Positions 53,848 to 62,392 are shown, numbered from the stretch's first letter. The stretch is DNA of 64,000 nucleotides from CBDDEI01 sp965226775 (GCA_965226775.1 CBDDEI010000002.1:2170001-2234000), one strand, 5' to 3'. Notes: generated by a model not told the origin, from the letters alone. Numbers and translations are program-made.

Positions 53848-53925
53848 GTGCGTTAGCTCCCAAATCCACCGAAAGACGTCATGCTATCGCCCTAACACTT
53901 TCAGCGCACACTCTAACAAAAAAGC

Positions 53926-53957
53926 AGAAGCTATTGCAAGTACTTGCAATAGCTTCT
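53926..53957 (-). promoter_or_regulatory. Perfect 32-bp palindrome: Fur-family operator and/or terminator
   Basis: Half-site AGAAGCTATTGCAAGT is followed by its exact reverse complement. The core is TTGCAA, four bases, TTGCAA, close to the Nur box TTGCAA-N5-TTGCAA described in Streptomyces. On the minus strand the palindrome is followed by GCTTTTTTG, which also makes it a normal intrinsic terminator for the PPOX gene upstream. A possible -35 TTGCAA inside it is 17 bases from TTAGAG. Confidence 0.6.
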
Positions 53958-54064
53958 AGCGGTAGCTGCACCGAGTCGGTTTAGCGAGGGGATGTAGCAG
54001 TGACGCTCCCTAAGGTGCCGGAATACCGTTCGGCAAGCCTGTCGAGGAGGGAAGACAACGGGGC

Positions 54065-54602
54065 TTAGTCTGCTGGAGCGCCGTCCTTAAACCGCCATCG
54101 CGTGGCCGAACCAGGGAAATCCTGCTCGCGCCATGCAAAAGCGATGGTAGGCGGCACCACATAGACTGCCATGCTAGGGTCCGCCGGGTCTGTCGGAGTC
54201 CGCTGAGCCCAACGAGTCCGCCGGGAGGCTGTACTTGGCTTCAAGGGCTGCCAAAACTCGCTCCCACTCCGCTTGATCCAGTACACGCTGCGCTTGCCCT
54301 TCAATGATCACCGCGTCGTCGCCGCTCTCTAAGTGGACGACGATATGGGGATTGGTCGCCAGGTTGCGTCCCTTACGGGATTCGGCTTCGGTGCCAAAGT
54401 AGAAGGCTCCGTCCATCCAGAGGCCCCACACCGGCACAACATGGGGCCGGCCGTCAGGCCGTGTTGTGGCAACCCAGTAGTTGCGGGCGTCCGTAAGCTT
54501 AGCAACAGCTTCCTCCCAGGAAAGCAATCCGCCGGTTGCGGCCGGATCGACGCCGTAGCCGGAGGGCATCTGGGGCCGGTCGGACTGAGGTGATGCGTCC
54601 AT
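54065..54602 (-). CDS. PPOX-family split-barrel protein, frameshifted
   Basis: Two frames combine to one protein of about 178 residues. The first (ATG 54602) has ARNYWVATTRPDGRPHVVPVWGLWMDGAFYFGTEAESRKGRNLATNPHIVVHLESGDDAVIIEG, a complete flavin-binding split barrel. The second supplies the usual C-terminus, VYVVPPTIAFAWREQDFPGSATRWRF. The switch is near 54185-54200; one extra base explains it. It lies 51 bp downstream of an MFS gene on the same strand and may be cotranscribed. It belongs to the same broad family as the gene at 47824 but is a different subgroup. Confidence 0.83.
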
Positions 54603-54653
54603 AGGAAAATAGTACGACTTCAGAGAGCGGCAGGCTAGCGGGTGGTAGAGTAG

Positions 54654-55997
54654 CTAGTCGATGTGAAGGCCCGCAGCCACGGAAGCAGCCTCGTCCGGCT
54701 GGCCGCCACCGCCGCGACGGCCGCGGCCACCTGCTTGGCCATCGCCCCAGAGACCGGAGCCGGTGAACTGCCAGACCTTTGGGCTCACTACGCGTGCGGT
54801 CAAAAGCGCTCCCAAGCACACCAGCCCGCCCATGGCTGTAGCCCATTGCACTCCTACAATGGTGGTCAACGCTCCAGACTGGAAGCCGGCCCCTTGGCCC
54901 AGCCCGCGCTGGGAGATGGAGTTCAAGCTCATGACACGTCCCAAGAAGCTGCGATTTACCAGAAGCTGGATCACCGTCTGCTTGGTGGTGCCGTACATGA
55001 TATCCACAAAGCCGGAGAAGATTAAGATGGGCACTGCTATTAGGAACGTTGGCGCAGCGGCAAACGCGAGCATGGAGCCGCTGAACAGCAGACCGCTCAC
55101 AAAGATCAGCCGCCCCTTATGGTGCACGTCTCCGCGGGCGGCTAGGAGGATGGACCCCAGGATGGCTCCTACGCCCACCGCGCTTTGCAGAAAGCCCAGG
55201 CCCTCTGGGCCGGTGTCGAAGATATCCCTCGCAAAGACCACCATCATGGGCTGTGTAGACCCAAACATACTCACTATGCTTTGCATGATGAGCAGGGTGG
55301 TCAATGAACGATCGGTGGCGACATACCGGACGCCTTCCATCATCGACTGGAGCGGACTGCGCGCCGGACGGTCGTCTATTGGGTTGGTGGTGCGCATGAG
55401 CGCCAGGCAGGCGAGCAGCACTACGTAGGCAGCGCTGTGGATGAAGAACGCTCCGGCTACACCAAAGCTCGCGACGAACAACCCTCCGAGCGCGGGGCCA
55501 ATAACCTGGCTGCCCTTTCTCACCGACGAGTTCAGACCGATAGCCGTCATCAGGTCTTCTCTGGGCACGAGATAGGGGATCAAGGAGGATCGCGCCGGCG
55601 CTTCGAACGCGGCTACCGCGCCGATGCCCGCACTCACCGCATAGATGTGCCACAGCTCGACCCAGTCGCCTGCCACTAGGATCGCGAGAAACAGCATCAG
55701 CAACCCGTTAAGGCCCTCGATGGTGATAAGCAGTTTACGGCGGTCCACCCGGTCCACCACGGTGCCGGCATAGAGCGTGATAAAGATGAAGGGGATGGTG
55801 CGCACAAAACCGGTCAGCCCCACCTGCAATGCTGAGCCGGTCATCTGGTACACCAGCCAACTTTGGGCAGTGATCTGCATCCAGCCGCCCAAGTGGGAGA
55901 TGACTTGGCCTATCCATAGCAGCCGGAAGTCACGGGAATAGAACGCGCCAAAGGAGCGCGCTTTGGGTACGTCGGGCGGATTTACGTCATGGCTCAT
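54654..55997 (-). CDS. MFS transporter (MFS_3, EntS-like)
   Basis: 447 residues, 12 membrane segments. AFYSRDFRLLWIGQVISHLGGWMQITAQSWLVYQMTGSALQVGLTGF and LYAGTVVDRVDRRKLLITIEG identify the MFS_3 exporter group. The C-terminal tail is Gly- and Arg-rich (QAGGRGRRGGGGQPDEAA). A 14-bp palindrome lies 33 bp before the start and could be an operator for a local repressor; no regulator gene is adjacent. It is followed by the PPOX-like gene. The substrate is unknown; siderophores or drugs are typical for the group. Confidence 0.84.
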   Translation of the reverse strand: MSHDVNPPDVPKARSFGAFYSRDFRLLWIGQVISHLGGWMQITAQSWLVYQMTGSALQVGLTGFVRTIPFIFITLYAGTVVDRVDRRKLLITIEGLNGLLMLFLAILVAGDWVELWHIYAVSAGIGAVAAFEAPARSSLIPYLVPREDLMTAIGLNSSVRKGSQVIGPALGGLFVASFGVAGAFFIHSAAYVVLLACLALMRTTNPIDDRPARSPLQSMMEGVRYVATDRSLTTLLIMQSIVSMFGSTQPMMVVFARDIFDTGPEGLGFLQSAVGVGAILGSILLAARGDVHHKGRLIFVSGLLFSGSMLAFAAAPTFLIAVPILIFSGFVDIMYGTTKQTVIQLLVNRSFLGRVMSLNSISQRGLGQGAGFQSGALTTIVGVQWATAMGGLVCLGALLTARVVSPKVWQFTGSGLWGDGQAGGRGRRGGGGQPDEAASVAAGLHID

Positions 55998-56030
55998 GAG
56001 GAAATAGTCTGATCAATGCGTCGCTAAAGT

Positions 56031-56044
56031 TAACGTTAACGTTA
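56031..56044. promoter_or_regulatory. 14-bp perfect palindrome, possible operator
   Basis: TAACGTTAACGTTA reads the same on both strands and lies 33 bp upstream of the MFS gene at 54654-55997. Confidence 0.4.
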
Positions 56045-56129
56045 TTGTCATTGTAGTCCTGCCTGGTGGCTTTGGCTAGGGCCAATCACGACGGAGCTGC
56101 CCGGAGCCTACCCTGACTGGTTTGACGGC

Positions 56130-56239
56130 GTCTTCTGAGTGTAACCGCTGCTTCCGGAGAGGGGAACGCCCGTTTAGGTACTATGACACCCAGAGTCCCT
56201 CCTCTGAGATTGGAGCGTGTCTTCTGGGTGTAACCGCTG
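56130..56239. repeat. Direct repeat of 21 bp in a 400-bp intergenic region
   Basis: The units at 56130-56150 and 56219-56239 begin GTCTTCTG and end GTAACCGCTG, differing at one base, 89 bp apart. Each is followed about 8-18 bases later by CCG...GCCCG. The second is followed by a hairpin (GCCCGCC/GGCGGGC, 56257-56277). No gene is seen in 55998-56397. Confidence 0.6.
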
Positions 56240-56306
56240 TACTCCGATACCAAAATGCCCGCCAGTAGCCGGCGGGCGCTTGCTCTCTCCACATCCCCGC
56301 GGCGGT

Positions 56307-56335
56307 TTGACACTGCTCCTATGCTTTACTATGCT
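56307..56335 (+). promoter_or_regulatory. Sigma-70 type promoter of the MFS gene at 56398
   Basis: TTGACA (56307-56312) and TATGCT (56330-56335) are 17 bases apart. Confidence 0.65.
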
Positions 56336-56397
56336 TGGGCCACCTGCCAGCCCGCCCCCACTCATGCGTTCGCGGCCGCTGGCTAGAAAGAGGCAGC

Positions 56398-57715
56398 ATG
56401 CAGAGCCAGAGCGCTGAGAACGCCTCTACGGCGCCCTCTCCTCCCGCCAAAACGGGCCGCTTCTACTACGGCTGGGTGGTCTTGGCGGTGGCCAGCATTG
56501 CCAACACCATCGCCTTCGGAGCCGGTTCCGTCAGCTTGGCGGTCTTCATCCGGCCCATGACCGAGTCCCTTGGCTGGACACGCACGCAGCTCCTTGCCGG
56601 CGTCACCTTCACCAATGCCACTAACCTAATCGTCGCGCCCATCGTTGGGCCCATCATCGATAAGCACGGCGCGCGGCCGGTTATGCTGGTGGGCGCGATA
56701 GTCGCGGGCATCTCCTACGTCTTGCTGCGCAACGTGACGGATCTGTGGCAGTTCTACATCATCTACGTGCTGGCCACCAGCCTGGGTATAGCGGAGATTG
56801 GCTCTCTGGTCACCACCACCGCGGTTTCCAAATGGTTCGTCCGCATGCGTGGCCGCGCGCTGGGCATCGTAACCGGGTTCAACAGCGTGGGCGCGGCCAT
56901 CGTGGTGCCCATAACCGCCTTCCTTATTACGGTCATCGGCTGGCGCGATGCGTGGGCGGTCCTGGGTATCGCGCTCATTGTCATCGTGGTGCCGCCCGTG
57001 TTCCTGTTCATGCGCAACACGCCCGAGTCCATGGGCCTGCGGCCTGACGGCGACCTGCCGGACGCGGCTCCCAAGCCCGGCCAGCGCCAACCGCTCGGCG
57101 AAAGCTACTCCTGGACTCGCAACCAGGCCCTGAGAACCCACGCGCTCTGGTACATCGTCGCTTCCACCAACCTGACCAACTTGGCCTTCAGCGGCATGCT
57201 CTTCCATCTGGTTGCCGCCTTTACGGATGCGGGCATGAGTCTGCAAGAAGCGGGTTTTGCTTACTCCGCCTACTCCATTGGCGCAGTCGCCTCCAAGCTC
57301 ATCTGGGGGTTCTTGGGAGAACGTCTGCCTGTGCGCTACGGGCTGGCCGCCAATTCCGGCGCTCAGGGCCGCCTCACTGCTCATTTTCTTGTTCTACCCT
57401 ACCCGGGCCGGCGCGTGGGCCTTCGCCGTCCTGGCCGGCCTATTCAGCACCGGTTCTGCGCCCCTCTCCGCACAGATCTGGGCCGACTACTACGGCCGCG
57501 GCTTCCTCGGCTCCATCCGGGGCATCACCCAGTCCATCAGCCTTATTAGCAGTATCATGGGCCCGCTGCTGGCCGCGTACCTCTATGACCAGTTGGGCAA
57601 CTACACCGCTGCCTTTTGGATCTACGTCATCACGCTTACTATGGGGACGGCGCTCATGTCCATAGCCAAACCGCCAACACCCCCCGTGACCGCGGCCGCG
57701 GCCGCGCAGAGCTAA
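56398..57715 (+). CDS. MFS transporter, OFA/MCT-like (paralog 3), frameshifted
   Basis: The ATG at 56398 has AAAGAGG upstream and lies about 55 bases after a promoter. The first frame gives GRFYYGWVVLAVASIAN, DKHGARPVMLVGAIVAG, KWFVRMRGRALG and MRNTPESMGLRPDGD. The second frame resumes with LLIFLFYPTRAGAWAFAVLAGL and QIWADYYGRGFLGSIRG. The break is at about 57355-57368, after helix 8; one extra base explains it. Joined length is about 438 residues, the same as paralog 1. The other frameshifted copy at 35875 breaks at a different place, so the two are independent events. Confidence 0.82.
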
Positions 57716-57734
57716 ACACTTCAGCCATATCAAC

Positions 57735-57761
57735 AAGAGAGAGCCTGTACGGCTCTCTCTT
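57735..57761 (+). terminator. Terminator after MFS paralog 3
   Basis: AAGAGAGAGCC and GGCTCTCTCTT pair around five bases (TGTAC). Confidence 0.7.
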
Positions 57762-57812
57762 CACATGCGGTCCTGCACCCAAGAGTTCGCAAGGTAAATT
57801 TTTGTTATCCCC

Positions 57813-57841
57813 TTGACAGGCATACCGTCGTATGTTAGTTT
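57813..57841 (+). promoter_or_regulatory. Candidate promoter of the siderophore-interacting protein gene
   Basis: TTGACA (57813-57818) is followed 17 bases later by TAGTTT (57836-57841). The operator-like palindrome at 57854 lies just downstream, where a repressor would block transcription. Confidence 0.35.
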
Positions 57842-57853
57842 ACCCATCAGTAT

Positions 57854-57875
57854 TATATTAGGGTATCCTAATATA
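57854..57875. promoter_or_regulatory. Iron-box-like palindrome upstream of the SIP gene
   Basis: TATATTAGG, then GTAT, then CCTAATATA: two 9-bp perfect half-sites. TTAGG/CCTAA half-sites are those of DtxR/IdeR-family iron repressors, though their classic boxes are spaced wider. Confidence 0.55.
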
Positions 57876-57940
57876 GAACTCGCAGAGCTATTCTTCCTAG
57901 GAATTGACAGCTCAATCACTGACATAGCGTGAGGTAAACA

Positions 57941-58771
57941 ATGGTCCAGCAACAAGCAGAACAAACCCAACGACGCCAGCGGCCCCGGCCTACCTACCGC
58001 ACCGTGCAGGTGCAGCGGATCAACCGCATTACGCCGCACATGGTGCGTATCACCGTGAGCGGCCAGGAGATGGAGGGATTCGCGTCTCGCGGCCCCGCGG
58101 AGCACATCAAGGTGTTCTTTCCGAAACCGGGCGAGGAACGTCCAGTGCTGCCGGTCTGGGGTCCGGATGGCCCTCTCTATGCAGAAGGCCAGGAACGGCC
58201 CACCAGCCGCACCTACACGCCCGTCAGTTGGAATCCCGACACTTTAGAGCTAGAGATAGACTTCCTCATCCACGGTGACGGCCCCGGCGCAACCTGGGCG
58301 CTTCACGCTAAGGAGGGGGACTTCGTCGCTATCGGCGGGCCAGGCGGCCCCTACAACCTTGATACGGAAGCGCCGTGGCACCTCATCGCCGGCGACGACG
58401 CCGCCTTGCCAGCCGTTGCAACCATCCTCAAAGCGCTTCCCGCCTCGACTCAGGCAAAAGTCTACGTAGAAGTGCAGGATGCGGCGGAAGAGCAGGAGCT
58501 GGAAAGCCCGGCACAACTCGAGGTCACCTGGCTGCACCGGGGCGGCCAAACGGCGAACGTTGGCGCGCTGCTGGAGAACGCCCTTCGGAACGCGGAGCTA
58601 CCGGAGGGTGATGGCAAGGTGTGGGTAGGCTGCGAGGCGAACGTGATGCGCACCATCCGCAAACACTTTCGGGACGAGCGCGGCCTAGATAGCGGCTCCC
58701 TCCACACCCAGGGCTACTGGAAGCAGGGCGCAACTAACCATCCCGACCATGATCTGGGGCAAGACGACTAA
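57941..58771 (+). CDS. Siderophore-interacting protein (ViuB-like flavin reductase)
   Basis: 276 residues with a ferredoxin-reductase-like fold. The FAD site is RPTSRTYTPVSW (about 86-97) and the central segment LIHGDGPGATWALHAKEGDFVAIGGPGG is a family hallmark. The C-terminal SIP domain has WHLIAGDDAALPAVATILKALP and VWVGCEANVMRTIRKHFRDERGLD. It releases iron from siderophores by reduction inside the cell. GAGG lies six bases before the ATG. A palindrome that resembles an iron-repressor box sits about 65 bp upstream, fitting iron control. A perfect hairpin ends the transcript. Confidence 0.9.
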   Translation: MVQQQAEQTQRRQRPRPTYRTVQVQRINRITPHMVRITVSGQEMEGFASRGPAEHIKVFFPKPGEERPVLPVWGPDGPLYAEGQERPTSRTYTPVSWNPDTLELEIDFLIHGDGPGATWALHAKEGDFVAIGGPGGPYNLDTEAPWHLIAGDDAALPAVATILKALPASTQAKVYVEVQDAAEEQELESPAQLEVTWLHRGGQTANVGALLENALRNAELPEGDGKVWVGCEANVMRTIRKHFRDERGLDSGSLHTQGYWKQGATNHPDHDLGQDD

Positions 58772-58787
58772 CTTACCTCCTGGTAAG

Positions 58788-58821
58788 GCAAAGGGGGCGG
58801 TCCTTGGACCGCCCCCTTTGC
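58788..58821. terminator. Bidirectional terminator after the SIP gene
   Basis: GCAAAGGGGGCGGTCC pairs perfectly over 16 bp with its complement around TT. It lies between convergent genes. Confidence 0.82.
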
Positions 58822-58839
58822 GCGTTCTAGCGTTTCTCT

Positions 58840-59076
58840 TTACCCGGCAGCGCTTGGGAAGCGACGCGTGCGCGCCAGACGCTCGCGCGCCTTCTCGGTA
58901 GCTAGACGCTCGGCCTCTTCTTTGGTTGCGCCCTGGCCTCGCGAAAAGTTAGCGCCAGGATCTACGTCGTCCACCGTGCAGTGATAGGTATCGCCAAGCT
59001 TGTAGGAGACGATGTGCATCTGCCACCCGCCCACCTCTTCTTTGCGCTCGGTGTAGTCTTCCGGTTTCATGGTCAT
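58840..59076 (-). CDS. Small hypothetical protein downstream of the sulfurtransferase
   Basis: 78 residues from the ATG at 59076, selected because AGGA lies about nine bases upstream; the longer frame runs into the sulfurtransferase. The body MKPEDYTERKEEVGGWQMHIVSYKLGD, YHCTVDDVDPGANFSRGQG and ATKEEAERLATEKARERLARTRR suggests a three-strand sheet with a C-terminal helix, a double-stranded-RNA-binding-like outline, but I cannot assign a family. It starts 26 bp after the sulfurtransferase stop, so the two probably share a transcript. One conserved-looking Cys lies in YHCTVDD. Confidence 0.7.
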   Translation of the reverse strand: MTMKPEDYTERKEEVGGWQMHIVSYKLGDTYHCTVDDVDPGANFSRGQGATKEEAERLATEKARERLARTRRFPSAAG

Positions 59077-59102
59077 CGTTTGTATTCCTACTGAGAGGCT
59101 CG

Positions 59103-59942
59103 TTACTTCTCTACCGGCGCGCCCACCAGGTTGCCCCACTCCGTCCAAGAGCCGTCATAGTTCTTAACGTCGGAGTAACCCAGCAGGTACTTCAGCGCGA
59201 ACCAGGTGTGGCTGGAGCGCTCGCCGATGCGGCAGTACGCTATGGTAGGCTGGGCTGCAGTGATGCCTTTCCCCCCGTAGAGGGCCATCAGCTCATCGTG
59301 GCTCTTGAAGGTACCGTCCTCGTTGGCCGCCTGGCCCCAGGGGATGTTCTGCGCGCCGGGAATGTGGCCGCCGCGCTGGCAGGTCTCCGGCAACCCTGGC
59401 GGTGACAGAATCTCTCCCGAGAACTCAGCAGGGCTGCGCACGTCCACCAAACCGGCCGACTTAGCTTCCATCGCCTTCTGCACCTCGGGCAAGTACGCCC
59501 GCAACGAAAGGTCAGGAGCGGAGGCCATATAGCTTGCACTTGCCATCGCTGGCGCGTCCTTGCTCAGATCTCTGCCCTCGGCAACCCACTTCTTGCGGCC
59601 GCCGTTGAGGATGTGGAGGTTTTTGTGGCCGTACATGGTGAGCTGCCAGAAAGCCCACGCAGCAAACCAGTTATTGTTATCGCCGTAGAGCACCAGGGTA
59701 GTGTCGTTGCCAATGCCCGACTCTCCCAGCAGTTGCTCCAGCATGCTCTGGGGGATGATGTCTCGAATTACGGTATCCGCCAGTTGGGTAGACCAGTTCC
59801 AGCCTACTGCGCCGGGGATATGTCCCTCGTCGTAGGCTGCAGTATCGGTGTCCACCTCTACAAAGCGGACGTTGGGATCATTCAAGTGCTGCGCTGCCCA
59901 GTCGGTCTCAACCAAGACCTCTGGATGTGCGTAATCTGCCAT
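59103..59942 (-). CDS. Thiosulfate/3-mercaptopyruvate sulfurtransferase (two rhodanese domains)
   Basis: 279 residues, AGGAGG about seven bases before the ATG. The N-terminal rhodanese domain (about 1-125) is inactive and structural; the C-terminal one (about 145-279) has the active cysteine, Cys237, in YCRIGERSSHTWFALKYLLG. The CRIGERS loop, with basic residues near the end, fits thiosulfate rather than mercaptopyruvate as donor, though this is soft evidence. It moves sulfane sulfur to cyanide or protein acceptors. The small unknown protein follows immediately. Confidence 0.92.
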   Translation of the reverse strand: MADYAHPEVLVETDWAAQHLNDPNVRFVEVDTDTAAYDEGHIPGAVGWNWSTQLADTVIRDIIPQSMLEQLLGESGIGNDTTLVLYGDNNNWFAAWAFWQLTMYGHKNLHILNGGRKKWVAEGRDLSKDAPAMASASYMASAPDLSLRAYLPEVQKAMEAKSAGLVDVRSPAEFSGEILSPPGLPETCQRGGHIPGAQNIPWGQAANEDGTFKSHDELMALYGGKGITAAQPTIAYCRIGERSSHTWFALKYLLGYSDVKNYDGSWTEWGNLVGAPVEK

Positions 59943-60157
59943 GCCTCACCTCCTATTGATTCTCGCTAAGTCAATTTTACGCAATGCGCGTACATACGTA
60001 TATATCTCGACAAAGGCCGTACCGCGCGGTCACGGGCATGAGCGGCCCTTCTCAGCAGAACGCCTATAAACGCGGGAAACCCCTGTAAGTATAGTAGGGG
60101 CGCATTCCCAGCCGCAATCCAGGCAACAGTGCCTTTGAGCGCCCCGCTGCTTCGCGA
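59943..60157. other. Intergenic stretch left of the DUF3500 promoter
   Basis: No gene is seen. A weak hairpin (CCCCT/AGGGG, 60080-60100) and an AT-rich patch near 59990-60010 (ACGTATATATC) are the only features, the latter a possible promoter for the minus-strand sulfurtransferase. Confidence 0.4.
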
Positions 60158-60186
60158 TTGACAGTGGTCTCGCTCCGCTTTATGTT
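60158..60186 (+). promoter_or_regulatory. Sigma-70 type promoter of the DUF3500 gene
   Basis: TTGACA (60158-60163) and TATGTT (60181-60186) are 17 bases apart. This puts the start of transcription after possible upstream start codons at 60158 and 60182. Confidence 0.65.
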
Positions 60187-60241
60187 GAGCGCATATCAGA
60201 AGGCGGCTCCCTCAGGCAGGGGGCGCTGGAAAGGGGCCACC

Positions 60242-61329
60242 ATGAGCAGTATCTCCACCCTTGTCTCAGACATGACGGAGGCAGCCACCAACCTGCTGGA
60301 TATTTTGAGTCCTGAGCAGCGGCAAGCGATCACCCTCTCCTTCCGTGACGATGAGGAGCGCCGTCGCTGGTACTACACCCCCACACCGCGGGCTGGAGTG
60401 TCCTTGCTCCACATGAACCCTATTCAGCAGGGACGCGTCATGCGGTTACTCTCCATCGGTATGAGCGAGGCCGGCTTCAACCACGCAGCCCTCATCATGG
60501 GGCTGGAAAATATCGTGGCCTACCACGCCAACTTCCCGGAGCGCACCTACGGCGATCTGCCCGGCACCAGGGTGCGAGACCCCCTCAACTACTTTGTTGC
60601 CTTCTTTGACGAACCGGGCTCGGACATGTGGAGCTGGCGCATCGGCGGCCACCACTTCAGCATCCACTTCACCGTCCACGACGGCGCGATCTCGCCTACA
60701 CCCGCCTTCTACGGCGCGGAGCCGGCCAAAGCGCCCATGCCCGGCGGCCTGTGGCTGCGCCCGCTGGCAGCAGAGGAAGACCTAGCGCGCCAGCTGCTGA
60801 CCTCGCTGAAGCAGGACCAGCTTGCTAAAGCGGTCATTTCGCCCATTGCCCCCACCGACATTGTGCAGCAGAACCGCCCGCGCATCGAGGACAACGCGCT
60901 ACCTCCCACCGGCGGCACTGGTCCCGGCGGCGAGGCGCGTCGCAAGGAGCTGGGCCTCACTCCGGAGCACGATGAGATGGTGCGCTTCTCCCTGCAGGCA
61001 AAGGGACTGCCCGCCACGGCCATGGACGCCTCCCAACAGGAAACCCTGAAGCGTCTGGTGAGCACTTACTTTGAGCACCTGGCAGAGCCCATCGTGGCCC
61101 AATACACCGAACAACTTACGCCCGGCGCCATCGAGGCCACCACCTTCGCGTGGGCAGGCCCGCCAGAGCCCGGAGCGCCCACTACTACCGCATCCAAGCG
61201 GACCGCATGCTCATCGAGTACGACTGCGTGCAGAACGGCGCCAACCACTCCCACAGCGTGCTACGCGATCCGCAGGGAGACTTTGGCGAGGACATCCTGG
61301 CCCACCACTACGCCACAGAGCACCGCTAA
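60242..61329 (+). CDS. DUF3500 domain-containing protein, frameshifted near the 3' end
   Basis: ATG at 60242 with GGAAAGGGG upstream and a good promoter about 60 bases before. The main frame gives LSPEQRQAITLSFRDDEERRRWYYTP and GMSEAGFNHAALIMGLENIV, then DPLNYFVAFFDEPGSDMWSWRIGGHHFSIHFTV, all DUF3500 marks. The original frame then becomes Thr/Arg-rich nonsense, while another frame restores the normal end: HYYRIQADRMLIEYDCVQNGANHSHSVLRDPQGDFGEDILAHHYATEHR, stop at 61329. The break is near 61172-61180 in a CCC run; one missing base explains it. About 362 residues. DUF3500 function is unknown; the His-rich conserved motifs suggest a metal. Confidence 0.82.
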
Positions 61330-61349
61330 GAGCCTCGCAAGCTATGCAA

Positions 61350-61376
61350 AAGGGCGGCCCATAAAGGGCCGCCCTT
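61350..61376. terminator. Bidirectional terminator after the DUF3500 gene
   Basis: AAGGGCGGCCC and GGGCCGCCCTT pair perfectly around ATAAA. Confidence 0.78.
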
Positions 61377-61401
61377 CATATCTCTTCTAAGTTCTGACAG
61401 A

Positions 61402-62310
61402 CTACGCGCTCACCGCCGCCAATTGCCGTGCGATGAACTCTTTCATGCGTAGGATCGCCCGGTCGTGCTCCATGCCTGGCTCACGAGCAAAGCCGTGGGG
61501 TGCGCCGGGGAACCACTGCACTTCTATCTCGCCGCCACGCGCCCGGTACTCATCCTCAAACCGCCAGACCAAGTCTCGCGGGATGTTGCCGTCGGGGTAT
61601 CCTTGCACAATCAGCGTGGGCGGCATCTCCAACGCCTCTCCCTGCTCAAGCGCGAGGGTGGGATTGCCCTCATGCATGGCGTCTTCTGTTCCAAAGTACT
61701 GCAGGCTCCACTCCGGGATCTTATCCATCCCCCGGCCTGAAGCCACCAACGCCTTGTCATTAAGGTCAACGGTCTGACCGTACAAATAGCGGGCCCAGGG
61801 GTCCAGGACGGCCCACAACAGCATCTGATAGGCCAGGGTGGCATCCACGTCCGGCGCTTCCGGCAAGGGCAGGGCGCTGTAACGGGGATCGTGAGGTCGC
61901 ATGGCGCTCATGATCATTGTGTGCCCGCCGCTGGAGGTGCCGTTCCCGCCCAGGAAGTCGGGCGATGCGTTCAACTCCGCGGCGTGGGCCTTCAACCAGC
62001 GCGTTGCCAGGCTCACGTCCTGGATCTGCGCCGGATAGGGCGCGGCCTTTGATGTACGGAACTCCACCGACGCCACGACTAGACCCGATTCCGCCAGCTC
62101 GGTATCGATGAGGGTGTTCTGCTTGCGGTCGCCCCCGTTCCACTGACCGCCGTGGACATCTATGAGCGCCGGGAATGGGCCTGCGCCTTGGGGCTGGTAG
62201 ACCCGCAGCTCCCAGTCATTGCCTTGGTCGTCTTTACGATAGACCACATCGAAGATATTAACGTCGTATTTAGCTTTGGGATCGTATTTCACTATGGCTT
62301 GCGTCGCCAT
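61402..62310 (-). CDS. Alpha/beta hydrolase (esterase), tandem copy 1
   Basis: 302 residues. ALIDVHGGQWNGGDR holds the HGG oxyanion motif (about 53-55). The nucleophile is Ser126 in GNGTSSGGH. An acid in the VQGYPDGNIP region and His in FPGAPHGFAREPG complete the triad, as in the esterase/lipase-like group with BD-FAE folds. GAGG lies before the ATG. The gene at 62436-63340 is a close paralog in the same direction, 125 bp upstream. No signal peptide, so cytoplasmic. The natural ester is unknown. Confidence 0.88.
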   Translation of the reverse strand: MATQAIVKYDPKAKYDVNIFDVVYRKDDQGNDWELRVYQPQGAGPFPALIDVHGGQWNGGDRKQNTLIDTELAESGLVVASVEFRTSKAAPYPAQIQDVSLATRWLKAHAAELNASPDFLGGNGTSSGGHTMIMSAMRPHDPRYSALPLPEAPDVDATLAYQMLLWAVLDPWARYLYGQTVDLNDKALVASGRGMDKIPEWSLQYFGTEDAMHEGNPTLALEQGEALEMPPTLIVQGYPDGNIPRDLVWRFEDEYRARGGEIEVQWFPGAPHGFAREPGMEHDRAILRMKEFIARQLAAVSA

Positions 62311-62392
62311 CGGGTCACCTCGTCAGCATCCATTTAGAATCGCCTCAGACTACTTCTTGGGCCAGCAGTTGTCAAACAAGGCGGCGCGAAAA

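Noticed and set aside
53926..53957. Attachment site or recombination site
   Set aside because: A perfect palindrome next to a T run and a metal regulator is better explained as a terminator and/or operator.
60158..60241. Upstream start codons for the DUF3500 gene
   Set aside because: A TTGACA-N17-TATGTT promoter overlaps them, so the transcript starts downstream of both.
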